Shown here piece after piece: positions 47,806 through 56,600 of a DNA stretch of 64,000 nucleotides. Origin of the DNA: Paenilisteria portnoyi (GTDB lineage Bacteria > Bacillota > Bacilli > Lactobacillales > Listeriaceae); contig NZ_JAASTT010000005.1 in NCBI RefSeq assembly GCF_014322795.1, forward strand, positions 87,151 through 151,150. The letters run 5' to 3'. Made by a program: the position numbers and the translations under genes. Position 1 is the first letter of the stretch. Each line of letters starts with the position of its first letter. The notes beneath the pieces are model-generated. The model was not told the origin of the DNA and ran no database searches. It was given only the letters and a program-made list of their open reading frames with translations.

Positions 47806-48528
47806 CTAAATCACTTCTATCATGCCAAAACCCATACCGCGCATCGAGCCGATACCGCCTTGGACAAAGTGATTCAATAAGTATGGCTGTCCAACGAGCT
47901 CGAATTTACCGAGCGAACAGGCCACGTGAAGATTATAACAAATAACGACAGTTTTCTTAATCGCGACTTTGCGAAACTCTAATGCATCGATGTCTGATTT
48001 GACATATTCCCCGAATTTATCACGTAGTTGAAAATATAAATTCCGCTTTAAAATCGCTTCAAAATCCTCTTCTTCCCACCAATAAAACCAGTCTTTCTTT
48101 GTTTCCTTGTTATGATCGCGACATACGATTGGCGACAACGTTTTAAACGCCATGCGCTCCGAGACGATTTGTTCTTCCTGTACAATCTGGATACTTTTCA
48201 CTTTGATTTGGTTCATCTGCGAAAATGGAAGCAATTTATCTTTCACATTCACTAATGCGTTATAATAATTGATACCTAATTCGGCATCGGCCGTCGCAAA
48301 ATTAATCACGATTTTTTTCTGTTCTAACTCAATGATTTCCCCATTAAACTTTGGTTTTGGAAGGTATACAGAGAACGTGAAATTTTTTTGTTTATTCCCA
48401 CTATACATTTCTTTGTACTTTGCCTCGTTCGATTTTGAGAGCCCTGCCTTCATCACGCTGACAACTTTGCGCCGGTAGTCTGCGGGAATCTTATTGGAAC
48501 TAAGCTCGCAACTTATTTTTAGTCTCAT
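47806..48528 (-). CDS. cas6: Orphan Cas6-family CRISPR RNA endonuclease
   Basis: A 240-residue protein with the Cas6 layout. It begins MRLKISCELSSNKIPADYRR, has the conserved block FTFSVYLPKPKF near 50-61, a ferredoxin-like core with INFATADAELGINYYNAL, and the glycine-rich loop GGIGSMRGMGFGMIEVI at the very C-terminus that defines the RAMP fold of Cas6. Cas6 cuts repeat RNA into crRNAs. No other cas gene or array lies in the window. No His occurs before residue 139, whereas many Cas6 enzymes use a His around residues 35-50, so activity is uncertain. The ATG at 48528 has GAGGAGG upstream. Confidence 0.88.
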   Translation of the reverse strand: MRLKISCELSSNKIPADYRRKVVSVMKAGLSKSNEAKYKEMYSGNKQKNFTFSVYLPKPKFNGEIIELEQKKIVINFATADAELGINYYNALVNVKDKLLPFSQMNQIKVKSIQIVQEEQIVSERMAFKTLSPIVCRDHNKETKKDWFYWWEEEDFEAILKRNLYFQLRDKFGEYVKSDIDALEFRKVAIKKTVVICYNLHVACSLGKFELVGQPYLLNHFVQGGIGSMRGMGFGMIEVI

Positions 48529-48647
48529 CCCAATCCTCCTCTTGATTGTTTCCACCCGATACTAATATATCACTTTTTGCCATATACATCCAATGAAAAC
48601 ATTCCCTTTCTTTATCAAAGTTTCTTTAGTACAATAAAAACAGATGC

Positions 48648-48657
48648 TGTTTAAACA
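48648..48657 (+). promoter_or_regulatory. TreR operator in front of treR
   Basis: TGTTTAAACA shares the core of the two large palindromes in front of treP and lies 25 bases before the treR start, which suggests autoregulation. Confidence 0.6.
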
Positions 48658-48682
48658 AATCAGCCAAATCGGAGGGAAAGAC

Positions 48683-49402
48683 ATGGGTAAAGCAGTGTAT
48701 CATGATATCTATTTAGAATTGAAAAAAGAAATTGATGAGGACCACTACGCGTTCAAAGAAATGTTACCTACAGAACATGTTCTTGTCGAACGCTTTCATT
48801 GTAGTCGCAACACAGTTCGACGCGCGATTTCAGAACTTGTCAAAGATGGCTACGTTCAAAGCGTGCGCGGTAAAGGCGTTATGGTTATTCACCAACACGA
48901 GTCCATCGAGTTCATGTTTGGCGGCGTGGAAAGCATGAAGGAATCCCTTACTCGTAACCACAAAACTTTTCAGACAAAGGTCGTTCATTTTGAGGAATTA
49001 ACGGTGGACGCTACCTTATCGGAGAAAACGATGCTGCCCATTGGAACCGACGTTTACTACATTAAGCGCCTGCGTTTGGTAGAGGACGAAGCGCTCATTC
49101 TTGATGTGAACTATTTTGACAGCAAAGTCGTACGTGATTTGACACCAGAAAAAGCCGCGCTGTCCATCTATGAATATATTGAAGAAGAACTCCGCGTGAA
49201 AATCGTGACTTCCAAACGTTACATTGTCGTGGAAAAAGCGCTCTCCGATGACAAAGAATATCTCGATTTAGCTGGCTATGATTGTTTAGCGGTCGTTAAA
49301 AACTACGCATACGACGCCGATGGAACAATGTTCGAATACACCGAATCACGCCATCGCCCCGACCGCTTCGTCTTCTTTGATTCTGCACAACGATTAAAAT
49401 AA
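48683..49402 (+). CDS. treR: Trehalose operon repressor TreR (GntR family)
   Basis: A 239-residue regulator with an N-terminal winged helix (LPTEHVLVERFHCSRNTVRRAISELVKDGYVQSVRGKGVMV) and a C-terminal UTRA ligand domain. In Bacillus TreR binds trehalose-6-phosphate and leaves its operators. GGAGGG precedes the ATG at 48683. It is transcribed towards treP-treA and is followed by a terminator, with palindromic operators right after it. Confidence 0.95.
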   Translation: MGKAVYHDIYLELKKEIDEDHYAFKEMLPTEHVLVERFHCSRNTVRRAISELVKDGYVQSVRGKGVMVIHQHESIEFMFGGVESMKESLTRNHKTFQTKVVHFEELTVDATLSEKTMLPIGTDVYYIKRLRLVEDEALILDVNYFDSKVVRDLTPEKAALSIYEYIEEELRVKIVTSKRYIVVEKALSDDKEYLDLAGYDCLAVVKNYAYDADGTMFEYTESRHRPDRFVFFDSAQRLK

Positions 49403-49458
49403 ACAATTTTTCATAAAAAGGATATTAATTGTGTAAGTTCCCAAACATCATAAGCCCA

Positions 49459-49484
49459 AAACCTCGCCTTGGCGGGGTTTCTTT
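49459..49484 (+). terminator. Terminator of treR
   Basis: AAACCTCGCC and GGCGGGGTTT form a tight hairpin followed by CTTT. It ends just where the first TreR operator begins. Confidence 0.8.
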
Positions 49485-49544
49485 AAATTTGTTTAAACAA
49501 ATTTAAAGAAAAGGCTTGCATAAGTTGTTTAAACAACTTATAAT
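49482..49544 (+). promoter_or_regulatory. treP promoter with two TreR operators
   Basis: The promoter has TTGCAT (49516-49521) and TATAAT (49539-49544) with a 17-base spacer. The spacer is almost entirely the palindrome AAGTTGTTTAAACAACTT. A second palindrome with the same GTTTAAAC core covers 49482-49507 (26 bases, perfect). One operator between -35 and -10 plus one just upstream fits tight, possibly cooperative repression by TreR. Confidence 0.9.
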
Positions 49545-49551
49545 AAATCTA

Positions 49552-49566
49552 ATGAAATCGATTACA
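49552..49566 (+). promoter_or_regulatory. cre site for CcpA
   Basis: ATGAAATCGATTACA agrees at every position with the cre consensus WTGNAANCGNWNNCW. It lies just downstream of the transcription start, where CcpA binding represses, so glucose should switch off trehalose use. Confidence 0.85.
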
Positions 49567-49601
49567 TTCTATAAGTTAGCTCAGAAAGAGGGGAATTTAA
49601 G

Positions 49602-51020
49602 ATGGTAAAGGTTACGAAAAAGAATGTCGCAGCAATTATTGCAGCCATTGGTGGCGAAGATAATATCAATATGGCGACGCACTGTATCTCTCGTCTCCGT
49701 TTTCAGCTCAAAGACGAATCAATCGTGGATGAAGAAGCGCTAAAAGAAATCGATATTGTGCGAGGTAATTTCAGTTCTAACGGCCAGTATCAAGTCGTTA
49801 TCGGCCAAGGAACCGTTGATAAAGCCTACGAAGAACTCGTTCGTCAGACAAATGTCAAAGAAGTCACAACCGCAGAATTGAAAGAAGAAAACGCCAAAAA
49901 ATTGAATCCACTTCAAAAAATCGTGAAAATGCTAGCTGATGTTTTCATTCCAATTTTGCCAGCGATTGTTGCTAGTGGTCTTTTACTTGGTATTAATAAT
50001 GTGCTCGTTGGTGTTGGAATTTTTGTCGAGGGTAAATCGCTTGTTGATATGTACCCGAACTTGGCTAGTATTGCTGGGATGATTAGTATGATTGCCGGGA
50101 CTGCCTTTGCTTTCTTACCAGCGCTCGTTGGTTGGTCGGCGGTGAAATATTTCGGTGGAAACCCGCTGATGGGGATTGTGCTTGGTCTTGTGCTTGTGAA
50201 TCCCGCATTGATGAGTGCGTATGAGATCGGCGTGAAGGAACCGCAATACTGGCATTTCTTCGGGCTTGAAGTCGCACAAATTGGCTATCAAGGTCAAGTA
50301 TTACCGGTTCTCGTGGCTGCTTGGGTATACGCTTCCATTGAAAAAGCGCTACGTCGTGTCGTAGCCGATGCCTTTCAGTTGCTCGTTGTCGCTCCTGTGA
50401 CGCTACTTGTGACGAGTGCTCTTTCGCTCATCGCGATTGGCCCAATCACATTATGGATCTCCAATTGGATTACAGATGGAATCGTGAGCCTATCTAACAT
50501 TTCGCCGATGGTTACTGGGGTTCTATTCGGTGCCTGTTTCGCCCTACTCGTTATTACAGGGATGCATCACGCGTTCCTTGCCGTCAATTTGCAACTTATT
50601 TCAACGACCGGTAGAACGATGTTTTGGCCTATCCAAGCGCTTTCCGATACCGCACAAGGTTCGGCAGCTCTCGCCATGGCTTTCGTGACACAAGATAAAA
50701 AGAACCGTAGCATCGCGCTCACCTCTGCGCTTTCCGCCTATCTAGGCATTACAGAACCCGCCATGTTTGGGGTCAATTTACGCGCCAAGTACGCCTTTGT
50801 TTGTTCGATGATTGGCGCAGGGCTCGCAGGTGGATTCATCGCCTACAACGGTGTTATCTCCCAATCCATCGGTGTCAGCGGCTTATTCTCGATTCTGTCG
50901 ATTACACGAGCTGGTTGGGGCGCCTACGCAATTGGCATGCTGATCGCGATTGGCGTACCATTTGTACTTACATTTATTATCGGAATAGCAAGACGAAAAC
51001 AAGGAAATGCAGGATTTTAG
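49602..51020 (+). CDS. treP: Trehalose PTS permease EIIBC
   Basis: A 472-residue phosphotransferase permease. The IIB domain (about 1-90) carries the phosphorylated cysteine in THCISRLRF near residue 28, and the IIC domain (about 105-470) has some ten membrane segments with GMHHAFLAVN and GITEPAMFGVN. It imports trehalose as trehalose-6-phosphate. There is no IIA domain, so a glucose-type IIA encoded elsewhere is needed. GAGGGG precedes the ATG. It is followed by treA with no gap. Confidence 0.95.
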   Translation: MVKVTKKNVAAIIAAIGGEDNINMATHCISRLRFQLKDESIVDEEALKEIDIVRGNFSSNGQYQVVIGQGTVDKAYEELVRQTNVKEVTTAELKEENAKKLNPLQKIVKMLADVFIPILPAIVASGLLLGINNVLVGVGIFVEGKSLVDMYPNLASIAGMISMIAGTAFAFLPALVGWSAVKYFGGNPLMGIVLGLVLVNPALMSAYEIGVKEPQYWHFFGLEVAQIGYQGQVLPVLVAAWVYASIEKALRRVVADAFQLLVVAPVTLLVTSALSLIAIGPITLWISNWITDGIVSLSNISPMVTGVLFGACFALLVITGMHHAFLAVNLQLISTTGRTMFWPIQALSDTAQGSAALAMAFVTQDKKNRSIALTSALSAYLGITEPAMFGVNLRAKYAFVCSMIGAGLAGGFIAYNGVISQSIGVSGLFSILSITRAGWGAYAIGMLIAIGVPFVLTFIIGIARRKQGNAGF

Positions 51021-51033
51021 GAGGATTTTTACG

Positions 51034-52704
51034 ATGAATAACGAATGGTGGCAAAAAGGAACGGTATACCAGATTTACCCGCGTAGTTTTAACGATACGA
51101 ATGGCGATGGCATCGGGGATATCCGCGGTATTATTGAAAAATTAGATTACCTTGCAAAACTCGGCATCGATTTGCTCTGGTTAACGCCAATGTACGTGTC
51201 ACCACAACGCGATAACGGCTATGATATTGCGGATTATTTTGCGATGGATCCACAGTACGGAACGATGGCCGATTTCGAGGAGCTTTTAGAAGAAGCGCAC
51301 CGTCGTGGTTTGAAAATTATGATGGATATGGTCGTCAATCACACGTCTTACCAGCATCGTTGGTTCCAGGAAGCGCTAAAAGGCAAAGACAATCCGTATC
51401 GCGATTACTATATTTGGAAAGATCCCGCGGCAGATGGCGGACCTCCAAATAACTGGCTTTCGAAGTTCAGTGGTTCGGCTTGGGAGCTTGACGCGGCATC
51501 TGGTCAATATTACTTGCATCTATATGAAGTTAGCATGCCTGATTTAAACTGGGAAAATCCGAAACTCCAAGAAGAAATTTATCAAATGATGGCTTGGTGG
51601 GGTGAAAAAGGCATCGACGGTTTCCGTTTAGACGTCATTAATAATATCTCGAAAAGCCCTGATTTCCCGAATGATTCGTTGGCAACCGCGCAGGACGATG
51701 GCCGTAAATTCTATGTCGATGGGCCACATGTCCATGAGTATTTACACCAAATGAACCGTCGTATCTTTGATAAATATGATCTCGTGACGGTTGGCGAAAT
51801 GTCCTCGACGACGCCAGAACAGTGCATCAAATATACGAATCCCAATCGTCAAGAACTTTCGATGGCCTTTAATTTCCATCATATGAAGGTGGACTATCCT
51901 GGCGGGAAAAAATGGGCTAGCGCAAAGTATCGTTTGACAGACTTGAAACGTGTCATGGCAGAATGGCAATTGAAAATCGCAGCAGGCGGTGGTTGGAACG
52001 CCCTATTCTGGACGAATCACGATCAACCGCGGGCGTTGGCGCGTTTTGCAGATGATCAAGTTTACCGGGAACAGAGCGCCAAACTATTAGCGATTATCCT
52101 GTTTGGCTTGCAAGGCACGACGTACATCTATCAAGGTGAAGAAATTGCGATGACCGATGCGAATTTCACGAATATTTCACAGTATGATGACGCAGAATCA
52201 CGGAATGCGTATAAACAAATGCTGACAGACGGCGTCTCCGAGAACGATGCCTTACACATTTTGCGTGAAAAATCGCGTGAAAACGCACGGATTCCGATGC
52301 AGTGGAATGACGAGAAACATCAGGGTTTCACAGACGGCACACCTTGGCTGGCACCGATTCACAAAGATACCTGGACCGCCGAGAAAGCCCTCGCGAATCC
52401 TGACTCGATTTTTTATACCTATCAACGTTTAATCGCCTTGCGTCGCGGTCATGCCATTTTTGCGAACGGTGATTTTACGTTACTAGATGCCGCTAGCGAA
52501 ACTATTTACGACTACGAACGGCAATGGAACGGCGAAACGTTGCTCGTCGTTGGTAATTTTAGCGCGGAGGAACAAGTTTGGAATCTTCCAGAACGACATC
52601 ATGATAAAAACTGCCAAATTCTCGAATCCAACTATCCACATGAAGCGATGACAAATAAGATTGTGTTGCAGCCTTATGAAGCCTTGATGCTCCACATAAA
52701 ATAA
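51034..52704 (+). CDS. treA: Trehalose-6-phosphate hydrolase
   Basis: A 556-residue GH13 enzyme that splits trehalose-6-phosphate into glucose and glucose-6-phosphate. The conserved regions are visible: MDMVVNHTS near 100, the nucleophile Asp in DGFRLDVIN near 200, the acid Glu in VGEMSST near 255, and TNHDQPR near 328. The ATG at 51034 has AGGAGG upstream and lies 13 bases after the treP stop. Confidence 0.96.
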   Translation: MNNEWWQKGTVYQIYPRSFNDTNGDGIGDIRGIIEKLDYLAKLGIDLLWLTPMYVSPQRDNGYDIADYFAMDPQYGTMADFEELLEEAHRRGLKIMMDMVVNHTSYQHRWFQEALKGKDNPYRDYYIWKDPAADGGPPNNWLSKFSGSAWELDAASGQYYLHLYEVSMPDLNWENPKLQEEIYQMMAWWGEKGIDGFRLDVINNISKSPDFPNDSLATAQDDGRKFYVDGPHVHEYLHQMNRRIFDKYDLVTVGEMSSTTPEQCIKYTNPNRQELSMAFNFHHMKVDYPGGKKWASAKYRLTDLKRVMAEWQLKIAAGGGWNALFWTNHDQPRALARFADDQVYREQSAKLLAIILFGLQGTTYIYQGEEIAMTDANFTNISQYDDAESRNAYKQMLTDGVSENDALHILREKSRENARIPMQWNDEKHQGFTDGTPWLAPIHKDTWTAEKALANPDSIFYTYQRLIALRRGHAIFANGDFTLLDAASETIYDYERQWNGETLLVVGNFSAEEQVWNLPERHHDKNCQILESNYPHEAMTNKIVLQPYEALMLHIK

Positions 52705-52707
52705 ACC

Positions 52708-52736
52708 TTTACATTCCGTCTAACGCGTGGTAAGAT
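52708..52736 (+). promoter_or_regulatory. Promoter of a candidate small RNA
   Basis: TTTACA (52708-52713) and TAAGAT (52731-52736) are separated by exactly 17 bases and lie right behind the treA stop codon. No coding frame follows. Confidence 0.65.
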
Positions 52737-52742
52737 TACTTC

Positions 52743-52861
52743 ATGCGATGAGCCTACAAGCAGTGTGAAGATTCCACTGCCAACCTCTTAAACATCAATG
52801 CTTTGTGGAAGGCAGTTTAAGAGCGCTAGAAAAAACCAGATGAGCAATCATCTGGTTTTTT
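52743..52861 (+). ncRNA. Candidate three-hairpin small RNA
   Basis: Starting about seven bases after the -10, some 119 bases contain three stems: GCAGTG/CACTGC (52760-52780), CTCTTAAAC/GTTTAAGAG (52785-52823) and the terminator AAACCAGATGA/TCATCTGGTTT ending in T6. There is no good open frame. Promoter, compact folds and terminator together look like a free-standing regulatory RNA. An alternative is a processed 3' end of the tre transcript. I cannot match it to a named Listeria sRNA. The terminator also works for the converging HAD gene. Confidence 0.6.
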
Positions 52862-52872
52862 CATGTCTTCTT

Positions 52873-53643
52873 TTAAAGCAACCCGCACAATCGCAGTCCT
52901 TTTTCAATCCCATCACTATTATTATCTGCCGTCACAAACTCCGCTTTTGCCTTAAGCGCCGGCACTGCATTCTCCATTGCAATCGCATGATCTACAGCCC
53001 CAAACATCTCCAAATCATTCATACCATCACCAAACGCGTAGGTCGGAACATCCTCAAAACCCATCACTTCTAGCAACTTAGCAATGCCCTGCGCTTTCGA
53101 TCCACCCTTTGGTACCACATCATTACTAAACGGTGTATTCCGCACAAATTGGAAATAAGGAAAGCGTTCCGGGAAATAATCATCTCCCTTTTCCAACAAT
53201 AACAGCAACATATAAATCGGTTCCTGCAAATAAAGCTCCGCATCCACATCCGGCGATTCCTCACCCAAATAACGATAGTGCTTCTCCATAACCTCATTTT
53301 GCGCCGTTCCACGAATTTTTGCCTCCGTATAAAATGCCATTTCCACATTTTGCGACTGCGCACCTTGGTGAAGCGCCTTAATCTCCTCCACATCAATCGG
53401 ATTCGTGTAAACCGCCTTCCCATCATACAAAACATACTGCCCATTCATCGCAATCACAGACGTCATTTCCGTTGCCTCAAGCACATGCTCAATCTCACAT
53501 AATGTTCGCCCTGTCGCAATAATCGGCATAATATTTTTCGCCCGCAATTCCTCGAGCACCCTCACAGAACTCTCCGCCACAACAGAATCACTCGTCAATA
53601 ACGTCCCATCCAAATCAAAAAAACAAATCGCTGCTGGTTTCAA
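52873..53643 (-). CDS. Cof-type HAD phosphatase
   Basis: A 256-residue phosphatase of the Cof/YidA group. Motif I is FFDLDGTLLTSD near residue 9, motif II is in IIATGR, and motif IV is FGDGMNDLEMF near 190, with a C2-type cap between. Such proteins dephosphorylate sugar phosphates or cofactors such as FMN; the substrate is not known here. I take the TTG at 53643, which puts the start directly before KPAAICFFDLD; a TTG at 53664 is also possible. Confidence 0.88.
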   Translation of the reverse strand: MKPAAICFFDLDGTLLTSDSVVAESSVRVLEELRAKNIMPIIATGRTLCEIEHVLEATEMTSVIAMNGQYVLYDGKAVYTNPIDVEEIKALHQGAQSQNVEMAFYTEAKIRGTAQNEVMEKHYRYLGEESPDVDAELYLQEPIYMLLLLLEKGDDYFPERFPYFQFVRNTPFSNDVVPKGGSKAQGIAKLLEVMGFEDVPTYAFGDGMNDLEMFGAVDHAIAMENAVPALKAKAEFVTADNNSDGIEKGLRLCGLL

Positions 53644-53725
53644 CTCATCAAATCCCTTCTCCAAATAATGTATCCTCTCACAATACCATAAGTTCAGCAT
53701 TCATGCATCGTTCCATTTTTCCAAT

Positions 53726-53770
53726 CAAAAAAACCGATTCGCATCCTATTTGGACACCAACCGGTTCTCA
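53726..53770 (-). terminator. Terminator of the small HTH gene
   Basis: AACCGGTT pairs with AATCGGTT on the minus strand around a loop of 19 bases, followed by seven T, immediately after the stop codon. Confidence 0.75.
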
Positions 53771-53771
53771 C

Positions 53772-54119
53772 TTACAAATTACTATAATAGACATCGCCAA
53801 TTTTTAGCATTGCGCTAATTGTATTGTATTTCTCGTCACCAATATGAATCTTATCTTCTTCCTCTTGATAATGAATTGGCATGGACAAGAGAGCTTCCTT
53901 ATCCTGTTTAAAATAATGAGCATCCAAACCTAGCGTTTCAGTTATATTCACTATGTATTTATTGAATTTCGCATTACTTATGACTTTGCCATTCAAAATC
54001 GCTTCCGCCGTACTTTGAGAAAAATTCGTAGCCTTCGCAAAAGAGCGTTTCGTAAAGCCGTTCAGTCTTATATATAAATTGACATTCTCTGCAATTCTTT
54101 TCTTTTCTAATCTATTCAT
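53772..54119 (-). CDS. Small helix-turn-helix protein (XRE-like)
   Basis: A 115-residue protein with a helix-turn-helix at about residues 20-45 (FTKRSFAKATNFSQSTAEAILNGKV) and a C-terminal part without recognisable domain that contains YQEEEDKIHIGDEKYNTISAMLKIG. GGGAGG precedes the ATG. It lies alone between the HAD phosphatase and hemY with its own terminator. It could be a phage-derived or housekeeping regulator. I do not recognise a target. Confidence 0.75.
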   Translation of the reverse strand: MNRLEKKRIAENVNLYIRLNGFTKRSFAKATNFSQSTAEAILNGKVISNAKFNKYIVNITETLGLDAHYFKQDKEALLSMPIHYQEEEDKIHIGDEKYNTISAMLKIGDVYYSNL

Positions 54120-54230
54120 TGTTTTTTCCTCCCATAGTGGGTTTGTCTATATTGCTAGTATGCCCGAAGAAAATGAGAATATGATTAAAACTAGATAGTA
54201 TTATGATAACAATTTTGAAAGCGCTCTATT

Positions 54231-55643
54231 TCATTGCACCCCAAGCTCTTCTAAGTATCCCAAAACTGCTGCCATCCCGTCTTTTCCCTGCCGTACACAT
54301 TCCGACAACTCGACGCCGTCAAACGATGCACCGCCAGCAAAAACACCTGGATAGGCTTTCCTAAATTCTTCAAAAATCGCTTCTTTTCGTTGCACATGTC
54401 CCACCGTGTATTGCGGTATACTATTCCGCCACCGCGTAACCATTGTATATTCCGGCGCCTGATTCAGCGTCATAATCCGGTTCAAATCACTCAAAACCGT
54501 CTCCTCAATCGCTTTATCCGCTAGCTCAACAATCGATTCCTCTTTCCTACGACCAACATACGCACGAATCAAAATTTTGTCATCAGGAACCGTATGTGGC
54601 CATTTACGGTGAATCCAAGAACAAGCCGTCATCGAAAAATCCTCATTTCGCGACACGACAAAACCGCTTCCCTTAATATCCTTTTCAATCGCACCTTTTG
54701 GAAAAATCATCCCGACCGTCGCCACACTCGCAGCTGGAATCTCACCAATTTCTTCAAAAATCGCGTCCTCTCGAAACATCGGCATAATCTCATGATACGG
54801 CAGCGCAATAAAAATACTATCCGCCTGAAGCTTCTCCTGATTCGTTACCGTCAACTCATAGCCACGCGCCTGTTTCGAAATTTTATGCACACGTTTGCCT
54901 TTTTTAATAATTTTAGCAGAAAGTTCTTTTTCCAGCGCCTCAACAACCGTCGCCAAACCTTGACGCAGCGTCAAAAAAGTCGATTCCGTACTCTGTTTCG
55001 CCGTCGTTTCATTATACATCGCGCGAATCCCTTTAATCAGACTCCCATGCTCCCGCTCTAATTTTAAAAATTTCTCACCAGTCGCCTCAGCACTCATCTC
55101 ATCGAGGTCCCCCGCATAAATTCCCGACATCAGCGGCTCTAAAACATTATCGACCATCTCGTCACCAACACGTGCACGCAAAAACGCCCCCAACGACATA
55201 TCCTCGCCATCCACTTGCTGCTTTCCCAAAAATAAATCACCCATCACGCGCAGTTTCCCACTCGCAGATAGTAATCCTGTCTTGAAAAACGGACGGTATC
55301 GCGCTGGAATCCCCATAATCGAACCACGAGGAATCGCATGAAGCTCTTGTTTTGCGAGCACATAATTATCCCCCGTCGCGTTCTCCACCAACTGATCCGC
55401 AAGCCCAAGATCCCGAACCAAATTCTGCATCTCCGGTTTCCGCCGCAAAAACGAATCAGGCCCACGCTCAATCACGTAGCCATCACGCCTCACCGTTTCA
55501 ATCTTTCCCCCGACTCGCGTTCCAGCCTCCAGCAAAACTAGTTCATAATCCAGGCCTTGCTTTTCAAGCTCCCTTTTCAAGTAAAATGTACTGGATAATC
55601 CTGTAATACCTCCACCAATCACAACTATCTTTTTCTTAGCCAC
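54231..55643 (-). CDS. hemY: Coproporphyrinogen III oxidase HemY/CgoX
   Basis: A 470-residue FAD enzyme. The N-terminal dinucleotide fold is KKIVVIGGGITGLSSTFYL and the C-terminal FAD contact is GVFAGGASFDGVELSECVRQG. In Firmicutes the enzyme oxidises coproporphyrinogen III to coproporphyrin III in the coproporphyrin-dependent haem route. The GTG at 55643 has AAGGTGTG eight bases upstream; a GTG three codons earlier is less well spaced. It is the last gene of hemE-hemH-hemY. Confidence 0.94.
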   Translation of the reverse strand: MAKKKIVVIGGGITGLSSTFYLKRELEKQGLDYELVLLEAGTRVGGKIETVRRDGYVIERGPDSFLRRKPEMQNLVRDLGLADQLVENATGDNYVLAKQELHAIPRGSIMGIPARYRPFFKTGLLSASGKLRVMGDLFLGKQQVDGEDMSLGAFLRARVGDEMVDNVLEPLMSGIYAGDLDEMSAEATGEKFLKLEREHGSLIKGIRAMYNETTAKQSTESTFLTLRQGLATVVEALEKELSAKIIKKGKRVHKISKQARGYELTVTNQEKLQADSIFIALPYHEIMPMFREDAIFEEIGEIPAASVATVGMIFPKGAIEKDIKGSGFVVSRNEDFSMTACSWIHRKWPHTVPDDKILIRAYVGRRKEESIVELADKAIEETVLSDLNRIMTLNQAPEYTMVTRWRNSIPQYTVGHVQRKEAIFEEFRKAYPGVFAGGASFDGVELSECVRQGKDGMAAVLGYLEELGVQ

Positions 55644-55676
55644 AGGAAACACACACCTTTTTATTCGAATTTCTCT

Positions 55677-56600
55677 CTATTTACTCCAATTTTTCCAAAC
55701 AACCGTCGCCAATACATCTAAAAATTCTTTATCATCATTCGGCATCGGCGGGCGGTGATACGTCGCTCCAATTTCGTCCGTCACAACTTTACACTCATAA
55801 TCATTATCGTATAGCACTTCCAAATGCTCCGCCACGAATCCAACCGGCGTATAAATGAAATGCTTATAGCCATGCTCCTCAAACAACGCACGCGTCAAAT
55901 CCTGCACATCAGGCCCAAGCCAAGGCGTCCCAGTCTTGCCCTCACTTTGCCAACCCAACGCATAATGCGGCACATCCACTTGATCAAAAATAAGTTTCGC
56001 CGTCTCCGCCAACTGGTCTGGATACGGGTCGCCATGCTCTTTAATCTTCTCCGGTAAACTATGCGCCGAAACAACAAGCACCGCCTGATCCAGCTCCTCT
56101 CTCGGAATCGCCACATCATTAATCCGTTTCGCCCACATCTCAATAAATGTCGGCTCATCATACCAACTATCAATCGTCCGAATCGTCGGCCCACCAATCT
56201 CTTCTGTCTTCTTCAACGCACGACCATTATATTCCTTCACGCTAAAACTCGAATAATGCGGCGCCAAAATAATCGAAATTGCCTCTTCCACGCCATCATT
56301 TTTCATCTCCTGCACGGCATCCTCAATAAACGGCTCAATATGCTTCAAGCCAATATACGTTTTAAACTCAATATCCGATTGCATACCGTTCAACGTTTCC
56401 GCCAATCCAAAAGCTTGCGCCTGCGTAATTTTAGCGAGCGGTGAAAGCCCACCAATCGCATGATAACGCGAACGAAGATCATCAATCAAATCCTGACTCG
56501 GCGTCCGACCATGCCGAATATCCGTATAATAACGCTCAATATCCTCATCCTTATACGGCGTTCCATAAGCCATTACTAACAATCCAACTTTTTTACTCAC
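55677..56600 (-). CDS. hemH: Coproporphyrin ferrochelatase HemH/CpfC
   Basis: A 307-residue chelatase that inserts iron into coproporphyrin III. The active-site His lies in [19 protein letters not shown] near 183 and the second metal ligand Glu in [12 protein letters not shown] near 262. It overlaps hemE by four bases (ATGA) and is followed after 33 bases by hemY. Length is normal. Confidence 0.95.
   Translation of the reverse strand: MSKKVGLLVMAYGTPYKDEDIERYYTDIRHGRTPSQDLIDDLRSRYHAIGGLSPLAKITQAQAFGLAETLNGMQSDIEFKTYIGLKHIEPFIEDAVQEMKNDGVEEAISIILAPHYSSFSVKEYNGRALKKTEEIGGPTIRTIDSWYDEPTFIEMWAKRINDVAIPREELDQAVLVVSAHSLPEKIKEHGDPYPDQLAETAKLIFDQVDVPHYALGWQSEGKTGTPWLGPDVQDLTRALFEEHGYKHFIYTPVGFVAEHLEVLYDNDYECKVVTDEIGATYHRPPMPNDDKEFLDVLATVVWKNWSK

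Noticed and set aside
47700..48640. CRISPR array next to the Cas6 gene
   Set aside because: No spaced direct repeats of 28-37 bases were seen here or elsewhere in the window.
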